Source of the DNA: Diplodia intermedia
Taxonomy: Eukaryota > Ascomycota > Dothideomycetes > Botryosphaeriales > Botryosphaeriaceae
Assembly: GCA_021495925.1 (NCBI GenBank)
Contig: JAKEKT010000005.1
Span: 372,001-436,000 of the forward strand
DNA length: 64,000 nucleotides
Reading direction: 5' to 3'
Part shown: positions 12,650-24,998 of the stretch, piece by piece
How positions within the stretch are numbered: position 1 is the stretch's first letter
Layout: each line of letters begins with the position of its first letter
Made by a program: the position numbers and the translations under genes
Notes under the pieces: model-generated
What the model saw: only the letters and a program-made list of their open reading frames with translations
Databases searched by the model: none
What the model was told of the DNA's origin: nothing

Positions 12650-15100
12650 GTTCGATCTAGTTATTCTACGCGTAGTTAAGATAATAGCGTAGGTATTATT
12701 CGAGCGTCTAGTTAGTTTATTTTATTTATCCGTCTATTTACGAGTATGCCGTAGTTAATAGCTTATATTTAAATCTAAGCTAACGGGTAAGAGTCTACTA
12801 GAATTAAAAGATAAATAACTAATTTCTATCTAAAACGAGCTCTTCTAGTAACCCGTAGTTATCGAGAATTATTCTAAGAAACGTATAGACGAGTTCTTCT
12901 ACGTTTACTATCTTAAGATATAGTAGATAGTACGCGTACTTAGTAAGCCTATCGATAATAACTAAGATTAAATTATATAGAACGCTAGTTAAGGGTTCTT
13001 TTAATTAGAATAGATTCGTAACGAAGTCTAGCGAGATAAATTACTAGAGTCTTTTTAAGGCTAGTAATAGCTAAAGTAAGTTATATAGCGCGTGTCTCGA
13101 GGCCTTACTTCGAATATAAAGGTCGTACTATAAAACTACTTATTAAACGATTCTTTATAGGCCCGAGAAATAGTAGTTTCTAGTAATTCTCTTAATTATT
13201 TTATCTATTTCTTAGTAATCGTATACTAGTACTTCGTAAATATCTTTAACGATTTCTTTTCGAAGCCTTATTAAGACGTAGATTAATTCTAAATATAGAA
13301 TAGTATCGTCTACGTCTTTAATTAGGCGAGGGTCGTTCTCTACGTTTTTAAGTTTCTAGACTATTATATTATATTTATAGGCTTCTCGAATCTTCTTTAT
13401 CTAGGCGTTACCTTCTAAGCGATACGCCAAGGCTAGTAGTCTAACTAGAGTAAGCGAGGTGTCGAATGCTTCTATTAGCTATAATTAGATAGTTCTAAAA
13501 ATAGATGCGTACGTTCTAGCGAGTATAAGACTATCGTCTTTCTACTTACTTAAGACTATTAATTATAGTTCTAGCTTTTCTTCTATATAGTCGGCTCTTC
13601 TACTTAGCGCGTTAGCGCGCGCGTTCTTAGATTTCTTTCTATAGATAATCTTTATATTATAGAACGCTAGCTCTTTAGTCTATCTAACTTATCGTCGAGT
13701 TAGTTTCTTTATAGTAGTAAAGTACGTAAGGTTCTTATAATCGTAGTAAACTATTATCTAGTATTTAGCTTCTTTAAGATAGTATCTTTATTCTTTAAAA
13801 GTCGTAACGATGGCTAATAGTTTCTTATTATAGATATCGTAGTTAAGCTTCGGGGGCGTTATCTTTCTAAAATAGTACGCGATCGGGTAAAGCTTATCTT
13901 ACTCGTCTAGTTAGCTAATATAAGCGCCGATAGCGTAGTTCGATACGTTAGTTTTTATAATAACGGGTAGCTCTAGATTATAAATATCTAGAATAGGCGC
14001 TTTATAGAATATTCGTTTAAGAGACTCGAATATCTTCTACTATACTTCTTTTTATTAAAACTCGTACTTCTTACGAGTAAGTCTAGTAAGAGGCTTCGTA
14101 ACCTTCGTATAGTTTAAAATAAACTTACGATAGAAGTTAGTAAATCTAAGAAAGAATTATACTTTCTTAATAGTTCGTAGTTCGGGCTATTTTTAAATTA
14201 CGTCTAGCTTTTTCTCGTCTATACTAATATGTCTAGATGTAATAACGAATTCTAGAAATTCTATTTTCTACGTAATTTATTTATACTTTTTAAGTACGAT
14301 TCGTAGGTCTTTTTCTCTAAGTACGAGTAGTATCTTTTAAATATATTCTCGGTGTTCTTCTAAGGTATTCGAGTAGATAATAATATTATCTAGATACGCG
14401 GTATAGAATACGTCTAGATACGGGCGTAGAATATTATTTACTAGGCTCTAGAAAGACGCTAGGGCGTTAGTTAGTCTAAAAGATATTATCGTATACTTAA
14501 AGTATTCTAGTCGCGTTTAAAAGATAGTCTTCTATTCTTTATCTTCTTTAATGCGGACTAAGTAGTATTTCTCGCGAAGGTCGAACTTAATAAAGTACTT
14601 TATCGTCTAAAACTTATCTTAGAGTTTATTAATTCTCGATAATAGATAACGGTTCTTAACCGTAATATCGTTTAGTTATTAATAGTTAATATAGAGGCGG
14701 AGCTCGCCGTTCTTCTTTAGAATAAATAGAATAGAATAGCTAGCTAGTAAAGATAAAGATTATATATATTCGCGCTCTAGATTCTTTTTAATATATTTTC
14801 TTAAAGCCTCTAACTCGGTACGAGATAGCGAGTATATTAGCTTAAACGTAGGCTACGTTTCTAGAATAAGAAATATTTTATAATTCTAAGACTAGTATTT
14901 TAGTAAGAATTCTTTTTCTTATTTCTCGTAGAGGTTCGTAAATTTCTAGAATTTCTTTAGTATAGATACTATTTCTAGTAGCGGTAGTTATTTTTCTAGC
15001 GTTATTACTACTTCTTTAGGTCTTATTTTTTTATCGAGTTCTCTATATATTTTCTCGCTTACTAGATTATCTATAGATATCGGCTTTCTTCTAGTTAGAT
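12650..15100 (-). pseudogene. Gypsy pol relic: RT, RNase H, integrase
   Basis: The minus-strand translation gives a readable Ty3-like polyprotein. The RT active-site block is at about 14,399-14,370, where the expected YLDD reads YLDN. The block FLRFTNFYRKFI and the RNase H block with AIGAYIS follow to about 13,800. Integrase follows with a SLDFVTN block near 13,040, LVIIDRLTKYAYY near 12,965-12,930 and LDRN.LF near 12,850. These are the conserved order and spacing of fungal Gypsy pol. Many Trp and Gln positions are TAG. The YLDD to YLDN change removes a catalytic Asp and is explained by a single CpA to TpA change on the plus strand. Confidence 0.85.
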
Positions 15101-18008
15101 AATCGTATAACGTTCTTTTTCGTTTTATATTATTATATATAGGGCTAATATTCTAACGTAGTATTATAGATACGTTCGCTATATTTATATAACGCGCGTA
15201 GATCCTCTAGAAATAGTCTTCTTCGACTAACTTTAGACTATTATTCTTCGCTAGAGGCCTCGTTTTACGTTATATACGTGCGACGATTCGTTATTTTATT
15301 TCTATACTAGATCGTAAGTAGAGATAGTATATCTTATCGCCTCTACGCTTTATACGCTTAATTATCGCTAGAGAAATTTCTTAAATCTTAACGAAGCTAT
15401 TTACTTCTACGTTAGGTCGTTACTCTACGCTCTAGACTTCTAGCTTCTAGCTTTCGACTCTTATACTAGTCTCTAGCGTCTAGCTTATTTATCTTACGAT
15501 AGCGAGGTGTTTAGTATATTATTCGTTCGAGAAGGTGATTTTCTCGGTTCTCTAATTAATATATAGTATATATATCTTTAGCTATAGTATTTTTAGAATA
15601 ATATCGTGCTCTAATATCTTTATAACGTCTAGATTAATTCTTTTCTTATAATTAGTAATGGTTATTAGTGCTAGCTCTATTTCGATTCTTATCTAATCTT
15701 TTTCGTACTAAGCGGGTAATTCGTCTATAGTTTAGAGAGGGTACGGTTTATTCTTTTCTTACTAATATAGCTAGTGCTTAACGATAAAGGCTAGGTTAAT
15801 ATACGTACTCTATACGCTACTATCGATTATAGTCTAGATCTTTTTACTATAAAAGATTATCTATAGATATAATAGTTTAAAGAGGTCTATTTTAATAAAT
15901 ATAATTTCGTTCGATATGCGTGTAATCTAGTTAAGAAACCTTTCTAACGGCCTCTTCTAGAGTCTCTAACTAGAGAGGCCGTTTAGTTTTCTAATTAGAC
16001 GAGGTCTTTGATAGTCGTATCTCGTAATTATTTTATTTAAAGAATAAACGGTCTTTAGTATATCTAGTACTTCTTTCGAATTTATCTCTACTAATATAGA
16101 ATTTCTACTTAGACGTAGTAGTAATGCGGTACGACGTTATCTCGATAGTATAGACGCTAGTAGATAATATCTTTTTCGATAGTTACTATTTCTTTTTTAT
16201 ATAGAATAGCCGCTAGCTCTCTTAGAAACTACTTATTCTAGCGGTAGAGTACGTTACGCGCCTCGTCTCGTAACTACTAAGATACTTCGTCGATAAACGT
16301 ATAAGTAGATTTCTTCTATAATTTCTATCGATTTTTCTAGAATACTCGAAAGTAGATTTTCCCGTTTTAGATTTAGTATTACTATATAGTTATAGTAAGA
16401 GTAGGTAACGGGGTCTAGATAGCGATAGAAACTACTAATTTCGTACGCTAGATTATATCGTATTAAATAAGATATTCTATTAGGCGTAGAAGTATAGCTT
16501 TATTCTATCGTTATTTCGTAGAATCGATAGTACTAGATTTCGAAGTATCGTTATAGAGCTTATCTATATCGCTATCTACTAGATCGATATTCTAGAGCAG
16601 CGTCTTAATAAATTCGTCGATATTCTACTAGTCTAATTTTCGCGTAATAGCGTTAACACGACGACTCTTAGAGTACTATTCTATTACGTTCTTATCGCTT
16701 TAGTATATTATATAGTTATCGTCGTAGCACGCGGTCTAGCTAATTCTAGCGTATTTAAATATATTAAGTGCTCTACGCCGTCTATCGATTTTCTTAAGTA
16801 GGTCGACCTCGTCTAGTTTAAGTACTATAGAGAGCTCTCGTTAAGTCTTTTACTTATCTTTAGTAGTAGTTATAGTATTACGTGTCTTCTTTTTAGAATT
16901 ACGTAAGTAGCGGTACGTTTTTTTCTATTTATTATTATAGTAGATGTATAGCCTCTTCTTAAATCGTAACTTCTATTAAAGTATTTATTCTTTACGTTAC
17001 GTACGTTTATTCTTTTTGTTATTTCGTTTCTTATCTTTAGTCTTTCTTTACGCGGCGTCTAGTTCTATAGCATCGCCGTCTTTCTAAGTGTATCGAGGGC
17101 GCCTTAGTTAGAAACTATTAGATTCGTAGGTTCTTTTATTAAACTATCGTTCGTTACGCCGGCGGTCTATTTATTAGGCGAGTTCGATAAGTTTAGATAG
17201 GCTATCTAGCTTATCTAGATAGACTAGAGCGTTCTTAATTTCTTCTCGTAGTTCTTAGTAGTAGAATACTCGAAGGGTAGTATCGAAGTATTACTTCTTC
17301 GTAAGATAGACTACGTTCTAGAACTTAGTAGTATAGTTCTAGACGAATTTCTTCTACTTAAGCTTTATTAGAAGGTATATAGCTTAGTATACTTCGTCGA
17401 GACTCGTAAAGGCTTTCTTAAGAGCTTATATAAAGATTTAATAGCTACTAAAAAGTCTAATCGTAACTTCGCTTCTTTACTCGTAAGGCTTCTTCTATTA
17501 TTCTCGCTTATACGAGCGGAATTATTATTTCGCGAAGTCCCGTAGAAAGATACTAGCGTATAGTACTTTCTTCGATTCGTTAGCGAACTATCTATAGAAG
17601 AAGTATATATAGTTATTAAGCTAAGTAATAAAATCTTACGTCTTTCTTTAATTACCTCGATAGAGGTTAGGTTTTAAAACCTTAACCTTAGTAATAGACG
17701 CTAGGTTTAGATTTATAGCTAGAGTTATCGTAGGCGCTATTAGTAGCGCGGGTTAGCGTTATAAGACGTTAAGTTCGTTTCTAAGTCGAGTATTCTTCTC
17801 GCTTTAGTCGTAAAATTAGCTCTAGAGCTATCTAAGCCTACTCTAGATATCGTTAATTATCTAGAATAGGTCTACTATTATAGACTATTAAGAGTTATTA
17901 CTTATAGAGACGTTTATATTACTACTTTATTAGTAATTTCTATACTAGAAATACTTTTCTATTTAGATATTAACTATCTTTCTTCTCTTATAAGAATAGT
18001 AGTTAAAG
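15100..18008 (-). other. Gypsy 5' internal part (presumed gag and protease), unreadable
   Basis: By position this stretch, between the 5' LTR and the RT domain, should hold gag and protease. I could not identify a zinc knuckle or a protease DTG motif with confidence because of the density of RIP changes. The bases directly inside the LTR (18,008 downward) should hold the primer-binding site, but no clear tRNA-complementary TGG start is seen. Confidence 0.45.
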
Positions 18009-18795
18009 TATAACGATAGACTTCTTCTACTAAGCTTCGAAGTTACTTAGTAGGTAGATTAAATCGAGAGGTTTATCTTAGAGAGATAAGAGAGGAATAA
18101 TAATAATTAGATAAGAAGATATTACGTAATTATACGATATATAGTAAGCCGGTTATCTCTAAATTAATAGGGTTTAAATTAAAACTTTAAGTTAACTACG
18201 AAGGGTTAAGTATCTAGCTAAGAAAGTATATCTATATACTATAGAAAAGCTAGTTATAATTTAGCGTGTTCTTTTCTAAGGGCATTATTACTTAATACTA
18301 TTTACTAAGAATATTATAGAGTATGCCCTTAGTAGAGGGCACTAGTAGGTCGCATATAATATCGGCGCTTCGAATAGCTTTCGAGATTTCGACTTTCGGC
18401 TTCTATCGCTACTAAGCGAATATAATAACTATCTTACTTATATTCGCGTCTTTACGTTTATTTTCTACTTTCTAGATTCTATATTTCTTACGAGACTATA
18501 ATTCTACTAGATTATCGTATTTCTATAGTTCTACTTTCTTTACGAGTTTTTTTATTACGTATAGTTCTTCGTTCTATCTAGATTTCTTACGAACGTTCTT
18601 TTTATACGGGCTTTAGCTACTATCTAAGCTTAGTTTTATAGGCGCTAAGTTTCTCTACGCCCGTTCTTTTTATACGGGATTTCTACTCGTACGGCTCTAC
18701 CGCCCGTAAGGCTCGTTAGCTCTTACGATACTTTCTTCTATACGGGCTTTTAGCTCTTAAAGTTATAAAGCTCTTATACTTTAGAGTTCGTAATA
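18009..18795 (-). repeat. Gypsy 5' LTR (787 bp)
   Basis: Partner of the LTR at 10,411-11,197 with identical length and termini. The right target duplication TCGGC lies at 18,796-18,800. Because pol reads on the minus strand, this is the 5' LTR and would have held the promoter. Confidence 0.93.
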
Positions 18796-20931
18796 TCGGC
18801 CTTCTATCGTCTCTCTAGACTAGCTAACGTCGAGAGAGGGCTTTTTCTCTACGCGGTTCGCTAGCTATATCTAGCTTACGTTACTATGGTTATAGACTAC
18901 GGCTTCGAAATCTACTAGAAAAATTAGAGATAGTTTACTCGCTAATTTAGAGTTCTTTAGAATCTTATTTTACGAAAGATTCTAGAGGTTTTTAAGACTA
19001 CCCCTATAATTTCTCTAGAAATAGAGAGTAGAATTCTATTAGCGAATATTTATTTAAACGAGCGGTTACGAAAATATACTCTTAGAACGAATTTACTCGA
19101 AGAATTTTACTCTATTCGAATCGAACTAGAGAAGATTAATCTAGATCGATAGATTTTAGATAGATCTACGTAGTTAAAGAAGATTAAACTTCTTTTAAAA
19201 ACATAATCCGCGTCTTTAGAAGTAGTTAAACCCTTCTACTTTTCGCTATAGTTACTCGAACTATTCTATTCGACTACGATTAGCCTCTTAAATAAAGAGA
19301 AGTAGGCTAAGACCTACGCGCTCGAAGTTAAGAAAGTATTCTCTAATTAAATAGCTATCTATTCTAACGTCTTCGTTCTATCTACGGGTAAAAACGTAGG
19401 GGTCGAGATAGTAGCCTTTAACTTTAGCTAATTTAAAGAGAATCTAGCGCGTTAGATTTATAAGAACCTTAGTTTTAAGAATCTAGTATATAACGACGAG
19501 ATAGAGGGGCTAGTAATAGCTCTAAAACTCGCCGTTAGAGCCGAGTACGTCTCTAAAGATATAAGAATCTACGTAAATAACTAGGCCGCGATTCTTAGAC
19601 TAAGTAAGCCCGCTAATACGTTCGAGTAAGCATAGTAAATTTGGGCTATTAGATTAGCTAAAACGCTAAGAGCTAGAGAGAATATCGTCTTTCTAGAATA
19701 GTACCCCGGCTACGAGAACGTTCTAGATAACGAGTACGTTAATCGACTCGCGAAAAGAGCTATAAAGTACTCTTTAAGTAGAGCCTCTACTTCTCTAAGC
19801 TTCTATCGAAGTAAAGTTAAGTAGAAGACCTATAAGAAGTAGAAAACGAAGCTTAAATTAACGTCGAACTCGCTCTATAAACGTATCTTTAATTTAGAGA
19901 TAGAGTAGCGGCTTAAATCTTCTACGAAAGTTAGAGAAACGGCCTTCGCCTTCTATTAACTAAAGATCGAATACGGCTACTTTAAGTCTTATCTTTATTA
20001 TCTTAACCACGTCGAAAACGACTAGTATAAATATAGTCGTACGGCTAGATAGATACTACGTTATTTACTTCTCTCTTACTCTCTTTATAGAGGCCCTTAA
20101 ATTCTCTTAAAAGATAGGCTTAAGAAGTATTAACTTAATCTTTTAAATCTCTTTTTCTTAACTCTAGGGACTAGTCTAACGGCTAAGTTCTTAGAATAAA
20201 TAAAGATTACTACTAGACGGTAGTAATTAAACGACTTATCTAACGAGATCTAAATACGTATTACTAGACGCTTATTTATACTTATTTCTTTCTTCTATTC
20301 TCTTCTTCTACTTCTTCTCGTTCTTAGCGCCCTCGTTACTTTCGATTTAGAGTAAAAACGAGCGAGAATCGAAGAAAAATAGCTAAATAGCGGGTATTTA
20401 AGCTTAAGTAGTCGTTTCTACTAGTATCTACGGCTATCTAGTATAGTTAGTAACTAAGCTAACGGGGCTAAAAAGCTAGAATTTAATTTTCGATTAAGTA
20501 ATCTCTATTTAGAGTTCTTTTTTAGATTTCTAAATTTAAAAGTAGAATTATATAGCTAGTTCGCTAGTAGTAATACTCCGGCTAGTTATAATAAATAGTA
20601 AGTAAGTATCGGTCTTAGATAGAAGAAAGCTAAATAAATCTAACTAGCTAAAAAGACTCTCTCTAAGAAGAGAGCTTACTTACTTTACTTTTTATCTCTA
20701 TTTTCGCTAGTTTTTAAGCTCTTACTTTATTTTATTTATCTTTTCTTTATCTTATTTACGCTCTTTACTCTTCTTTAAGCTTTTAAGTATATCGTTTCTA
20801 GTATTCTTCTAGAACCCCCTTTAATATATATATATTTAGATATATAGATAGAAGCGGGCCCTCTTAAGAGACCTCGTCTCTAATAGTTCTAGACTCTAGA
20901 GAGACGTTAAACTAAATAAATAAATAAATAA
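18796..20931 (+). pseudogene. LINE RT end, RNase H and 3' region (second half of split copy)
   Basis: The LINE frame broken at 10,410 resumes here. RNase H is readable at about 19,480-19,760: YN.EIEGL, then a RIYVNN..AAILRLSKPAN block, then YPGYE..L.NEY. In the less mutated copy at 22,842 the same block reads RIYADN and CPGHE..LGNEYAD, so RIP has removed the Asp of the DN motif and the His of the PGH motif here. The 3' part after about 20,350 is non-coding and ends in a TAAA repeat. Confidence 0.82.
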
Positions 20932-20949
20932 ATAACGAAGCTAATTACT

Positions 20950-22520
20950 CTAATTAGCCGTTAAATCTTTAAACTTATACTCTAATTAAATATAGATAAG
21001 ACTAATAAGAAGGTTCTTTCTCTTATATAAGTATTTAAATATAAATTTAATACGAAGAAATATCTAATTAAGTATAAAATAAGACTCTACGTAAGAGATA
21101 ATCTTTAAGTTACTAAAATTAAGATCTTTATCGTAATACTAGTAGCTAGAACGTTTAGAGTAATTATAATACTTATTATTATATTTAATCTAGAGATATA
21201 GTAGACGAACGTAGTTAACGTCTTTATAAATAGCTATATTAATAAGAAAACCTACTATAAGCTTTTAAAAAAAATATATCTTCTTTAAAAGTATTTAACT
21301 AGAGGCTAAGACTAGATATTTTATTTTCTTTAAGCGCTTTATAATCTTAAATAATTACTAGCTCTCTAGTATTAAAATCTATTCTTAACTCTTCTTAATT
21401 TTAAATTAAGTAAAGTTCTAAAGATAAACTATCTATACTAAAACTAATATATTATACTCTTCTTCTTTATAGACGATATTATTATAATCTACTATAGAAG
21501 CTACGAGAAGAAAGTAAGAAAGCTATAGTAAAAGCTTCTTAAGACGTACGAATTTAGAATTTTAAATAAACTAAAGTAGTTTCTCGCTATTCGTATTATT
21601 TATAACCGCTCTAATAGAAAGATCTAGATCGTCTAGAACTTATATATTAAGAAACTAGCTACTAAATTTAATCTTAAGTACTATAGATATTCTAGAACTT
21701 CTCTATCTATAGAGAACCTTTAGAAATCGATAGATAAGACGATAAATTAGAACGTATATATATATTAATAGAAGATCGACTTAATTAACTTTATAGCTAT
21801 TTATACTTAATCTAATATCGTCTTTACTATCTTTCGTCTCGTAGAATTTATATAGAATCTATCTAAGAGATACTAAAATCTCGCTATATACGTTCTCTTA
21901 TATCTTATTAGAAGTAAATATCTTACTATTAAATATAATAATATTAATAAACGTCTATAGAAGGTCTTTCTCTATAGTAGCGATATCTTATTCGCTATAA
22001 ATATTAATATTAAAAGATTTGTCTAAGACTTTCTCTTCTAGCTATTTAGTAGTCTAATTAACTAAAAAGTAAGTAAGTAACGTATTATTACTATCTTTAG
22101 TACTAAAGCGAAGTTTCTCTTATTATCTACTATAATAAAGAAGCTTCTCTAGTAGAAGCGTCTCTTTAAATAGATTGATCTAAATTTAGAATATAAGATC
22201 TTTTTATAATATAATAACTAAGCTACGATTCGACTTCTTAATTAATTATTATTAAAGCTAACTACTAAGCTTCGCTACGTTAATATTTACTAATACTAGC
22301 TTTATTAAGAAGTTTAGAACTACTATATTTAATTATAGTAGACGTCTATAGCTATTATAGTAGCTAATAAACTTACTAAGATACTATTACGTTAATAGTT
22401 TAAAGCGTTTATTTAGTAAATATATATAAGTAAAGTAGATTATCTAATTAATTTAAATACTAGTTAGAAGAATACGTATAAAGAAGATTTAGCCGCTTTA
22501 GTTATATAAAGTAAGATACT
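20950..22520 (+). pseudogene. Copia reverse transcriptase and RNase H relic
   Basis: The plus-strand translation shows the Copia RT block with IDDI at about 21,469-21,480 (the usual YVDD), preceded by sequence resembling ALYGLKQ near 21,340. After it come a block matching FLGIRI..NR..RKIW.VQ at about 21,580-21,640, then ASKQRTVTTSSTEAE-like RNase H sequence at about 22,060-22,110, and the LRHVDI..HWLR.E block at about 22,270-22,310. TAG codons stand at Trp/Gln positions. This is the second half of the element whose integrase lies at 7,500-8,669. Confidence 0.82.
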
Positions 22521-22841
22521 CTTTTTCTTTATTACTTTAATATAAGTAACTCGACTAGAGATAACTCTAGTTAAGAACGAATAATAAAATTAACTATATC
22601 TTACTCTTTTATTTTCTCTACTACTATTTATTCTTATTTAGAAGATAACGATACTTTTTATTAAAACTTATTCTTATTCTTATATTATTATACTATATTT
22701 TATTATTATCTTATTTTACGGCGCTTTATTATTATTTTAGTTTATTAGTAATCGCTATACTTCTTACTAGCTAAGTAAGTAGTCTAATCGCGTTACCGCG
22801 AAGATAAAATAAAAATAGTATAAGTATTTATTTTATCTATT

Positions 22842-24242
22842 CTCGCCGTTAGAGCCGGGCACGCCTCCAAAGATATAAGAATCTACGCGGATAACTAGGC
22901 CGCGATTCTTAGGCTAAGCAAGCCCGCTAATACGCCCGAGCAAGCATAGCAAATTCGGGCTATTAGATTAGCTAAAACGCTAAGGGCTAGAGGGAATACC
23001 GTCTCTCTAGAATGGTGCCCCGGCCACGAGGACGTTCTAGGCAACGAGTACGCCGATCGGCTCGCGAAAAGAGCTACGAAGTACTCTTTAAGTAGAGCCT
23101 CTACTTCTCTAAGCTTCTATCGAAGTAAAGTTAAGCAGAAGACCTACGAGAAGTAGAAAACGAAGCTTAAATCGACGTCGGACTCGCCCTATAAACGTAT
23201 CTTCGGATTAGAGGTAGGGTAGCGGCTTAAATCTTCTACGAAAGTTAGAGAAACGGCCTCCGCCTTCTATTAACTAAAGATCGAACACGGCTACTTTAAG
23301 TCTTATCTTTATCGCCTTAACCACGCCGAAAACGACTAGTGTAGATATAGCCGTACGGCTAGATAGATACTACGCCATCTACTTCTCTCTTACCCTCTTT
23401 ATAGAGGCCCTCGGGTTCTCTTAAAAGACGGGCTTAAGAAGTATCGACTCGACCTTTCGGATCTCTTTTCCTCGACTCTAGGAACTAGCCTAACGGCTAA
23501 GTTCTTAGAACAAACAAAGATTGCTACTAGGCGGTGGTAATTAAACGACTTGCCTAACGAGGTCTAAATACGTACCGCTAGACGCTCGTTTATACTTATT
23601 TCTTTCTTCTATTCTCTTCTCCTACTTCTTCTCGTTCTCGGCGCCCTCGCCGCTTTCGATTTGGAGCAGAAACGGGCGAGAACCGAAGAAAAACGGCCAA
23701 ATGGCGGATATTTAAGCTTAAGTAGCCGTTTCTGCTAGTATCTACGGCTGCCTAATACAGTTAGTAACTAAGCTAACGGGGCCAAAAAGCCGAGATTTAA
23801 TTCCCGGTCGAGTAACCTCTATTTAGGGCCCTTTTTCAGATTTCTAAATTTAAGAGTAGGATTGTGCAGCCAGTTCGCTAGTAGTAATGCTCCGGCTAGT
23901 TATAATAAATAGTAAGCAAGTATCGGTCTTAGATAGAAGAAAGCTAAACGAATCTAACTAGCCGGGGAGGCCCTCTCTAAGAAGAGAGCTTACTTACTTT
24001 ACTTTTTACCTCTATTTTCGCCGGTTTCTAAGCTCTCGCTTTATTTTATTTATCTTTTCTTTATCTTATCTACGCTCTCTACTCTTCTTTAAGCTTTTAA
24101 GCACACCGTTTCTAGTACCCTTCTAGAACCCCCTCCGGCATGCATATATTTAGATATATAGATAGAAGCGGGCTCTCTTAAGAGACCTCGTCTCTAATAG
24201 TCCTAGACTCTAGAGAAACGTTAAACTAAATAAATAAATAAA
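22842..24242 (+). mobile_element. Lightly mutated, 5'-truncated LINE with 13-bp target duplication
   Basis: A 1,401-bp LINE copy that starts inside RNase H and ends in a TAAA repeat. It is flanked by a perfect 13-bp direct repeat TATTTTATCTATT at 22,829-22,841 and 24,243-24,255. It aligns through its length with 19,510-20,931 but keeps many CA and TG dinucleotides, so it has undergone much less RIP than the DNA on either side. The RNase H residues are readable (IYADN, then EWCPGHE, then NEYAD), but TAG stops at former Gln/Trp codons are already present. It sits in the 3' part of the Copia element, downstream of RNase H. Confidence 0.92.
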
Positions 24243-24998
24243 TATTTTATCTATTATTTTAGCGAATAACGATTATTAAAGATAAGAAGAAAAAAAGAGT
24301 AAAAAGCCTTTATTTTATAATAGTATTTAAAGACTATACTTTTATTTTATATATAACGAAGAGCTTAACGTTAACTATAATAATATAATTAAGTCTTAAT
24401 AATACGCTTAATAGCGTTAATAGCTAACTTTTTATTAAAAAAATTATTTTATACGCTCTTATAGCTCTTCTCTCTCTCTACGTATAAAATAATACTATAT
24501 CTAGACTTTAATAATAATATTTATAACTTTAAGTAGGTCTTAAATAGTTAGTATTTAATAAGTAATATACTTATCTTAAAGATTTTATAGAAATTTAACT
24601 AGCTAGAGCTTTAAGAAATAATTTTACTTTCGTATAAAAAGTTAAATATTATAAGAACTCGTCGCTCTTAAGAGAACGATAATTTATTATAATACTTACT
24701 ATTATTTAATAAGATAATAAATAACGGTACTTACTTCTTAATACTAAATAATAATACTAGTAAATATATTATAAAGAATCTTATTAACGGCTCTTTATAA
24801 AGAAAGTATATTAATTAATATTTATTTAACGTACTTACTTATTACTATTTATTACTACGCTATCTTTATTATCTTTATTATTTACTCTCTATTCTTCTTA
24901 TTACTATTTATAGTAGATAGAGAACGTATATATAGACCTTACTAGATAGTATATTTAATATAGTAGCGGTCTTTATACCTTCTAAATATCGTTTAATA
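24243..24998 (+). repeat. Copia 3' end and probable 3' LTR
   Basis: Sequence downstream of the LINE insertion. Its last 50 bases (about 24,947-24,998) repeat 5,846-5,895, which marks the outer end of the 3' LTR. The start of the LTR cannot be fixed because the left LTR has lost all but this end. Confidence 0.55.

Larger units (their letters stand above)
10411..18795 (-). mobile_element. Full-length Gypsy (Ty3-like) LTR retrotransposon
   Basis: An 8,385-bp element with two LTRs of exactly 787 bp (10,411-11,197 and 18,009-18,795), flanked by the 5-bp target duplication TCGGC (10,406-10,410 and 18,796-18,800). The LTR ends are TA...TA, which is the RIP-altered form of TG...CA. The coding order on the minus strand is RT, RNase H, then integrase, as in Gypsy elements. 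A purine-rich stretch lies next to the LTR at 11,198-11,215, where the polypurine tract of a minus-strand element should be. It lies inside the LINE at 9,861-20,931. LTR differences that I compared are transitions, as expected from RIP, so they cannot be used to date the insertion. No functional frame remains. Confidence 0.93.
9861..20931 (+). mobile_element. 5'-truncated LINE, split by a Gypsy element
   Basis: Plus-strand LINE present as 9,861-10,410 and 18,796-20,931. It starts inside reverse transcriptase, so it is truncated at the 5' end, as is usual for target-primed reverse transcription. It ends in a TAAA-type repeat at about 20,912-20,931. An 18-bp target duplication with one mismatch (9,843-9,860 and 20,932-20,949) flanks it. 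The YIDD catalytic motif of RT is readable at 10,097-10,111. The first half stops in the RT C-terminal part and the second half continues in the same domain, followed by RNase H (about 19,480-19,760) and a long 3' region. Without the Gypsy insertion it is about 2.7 kb long. RIP has destroyed the frame. Confidence 0.88.
5842..24998 (+). mobile_element. Copia-type LTR retrotransposon, split by three insertions
   Basis: Plus-strand Copia element whose surviving pieces are 5,842-8,669, 9,432-9,860, 20,932-22,841 and 24,243 to about 24,998. The order of domains is gag/protease, integrase, then reverse transcriptase and RNase H, which is the Copia order rather than the Gypsy order. About 50 bp at 5,846-5,895 is repeated at 24,947-24,998; these are read as the inner end of the 5' LTR and the outer end of the 3' LTR. 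The rest of the 5' LTR is missing where a minus-strand LINE abuts. The sequence just after 5,895 would be the primer-binding region. Full LTR limits cannot be read because only one LTR end remains on the left. Confidence 0.75.
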
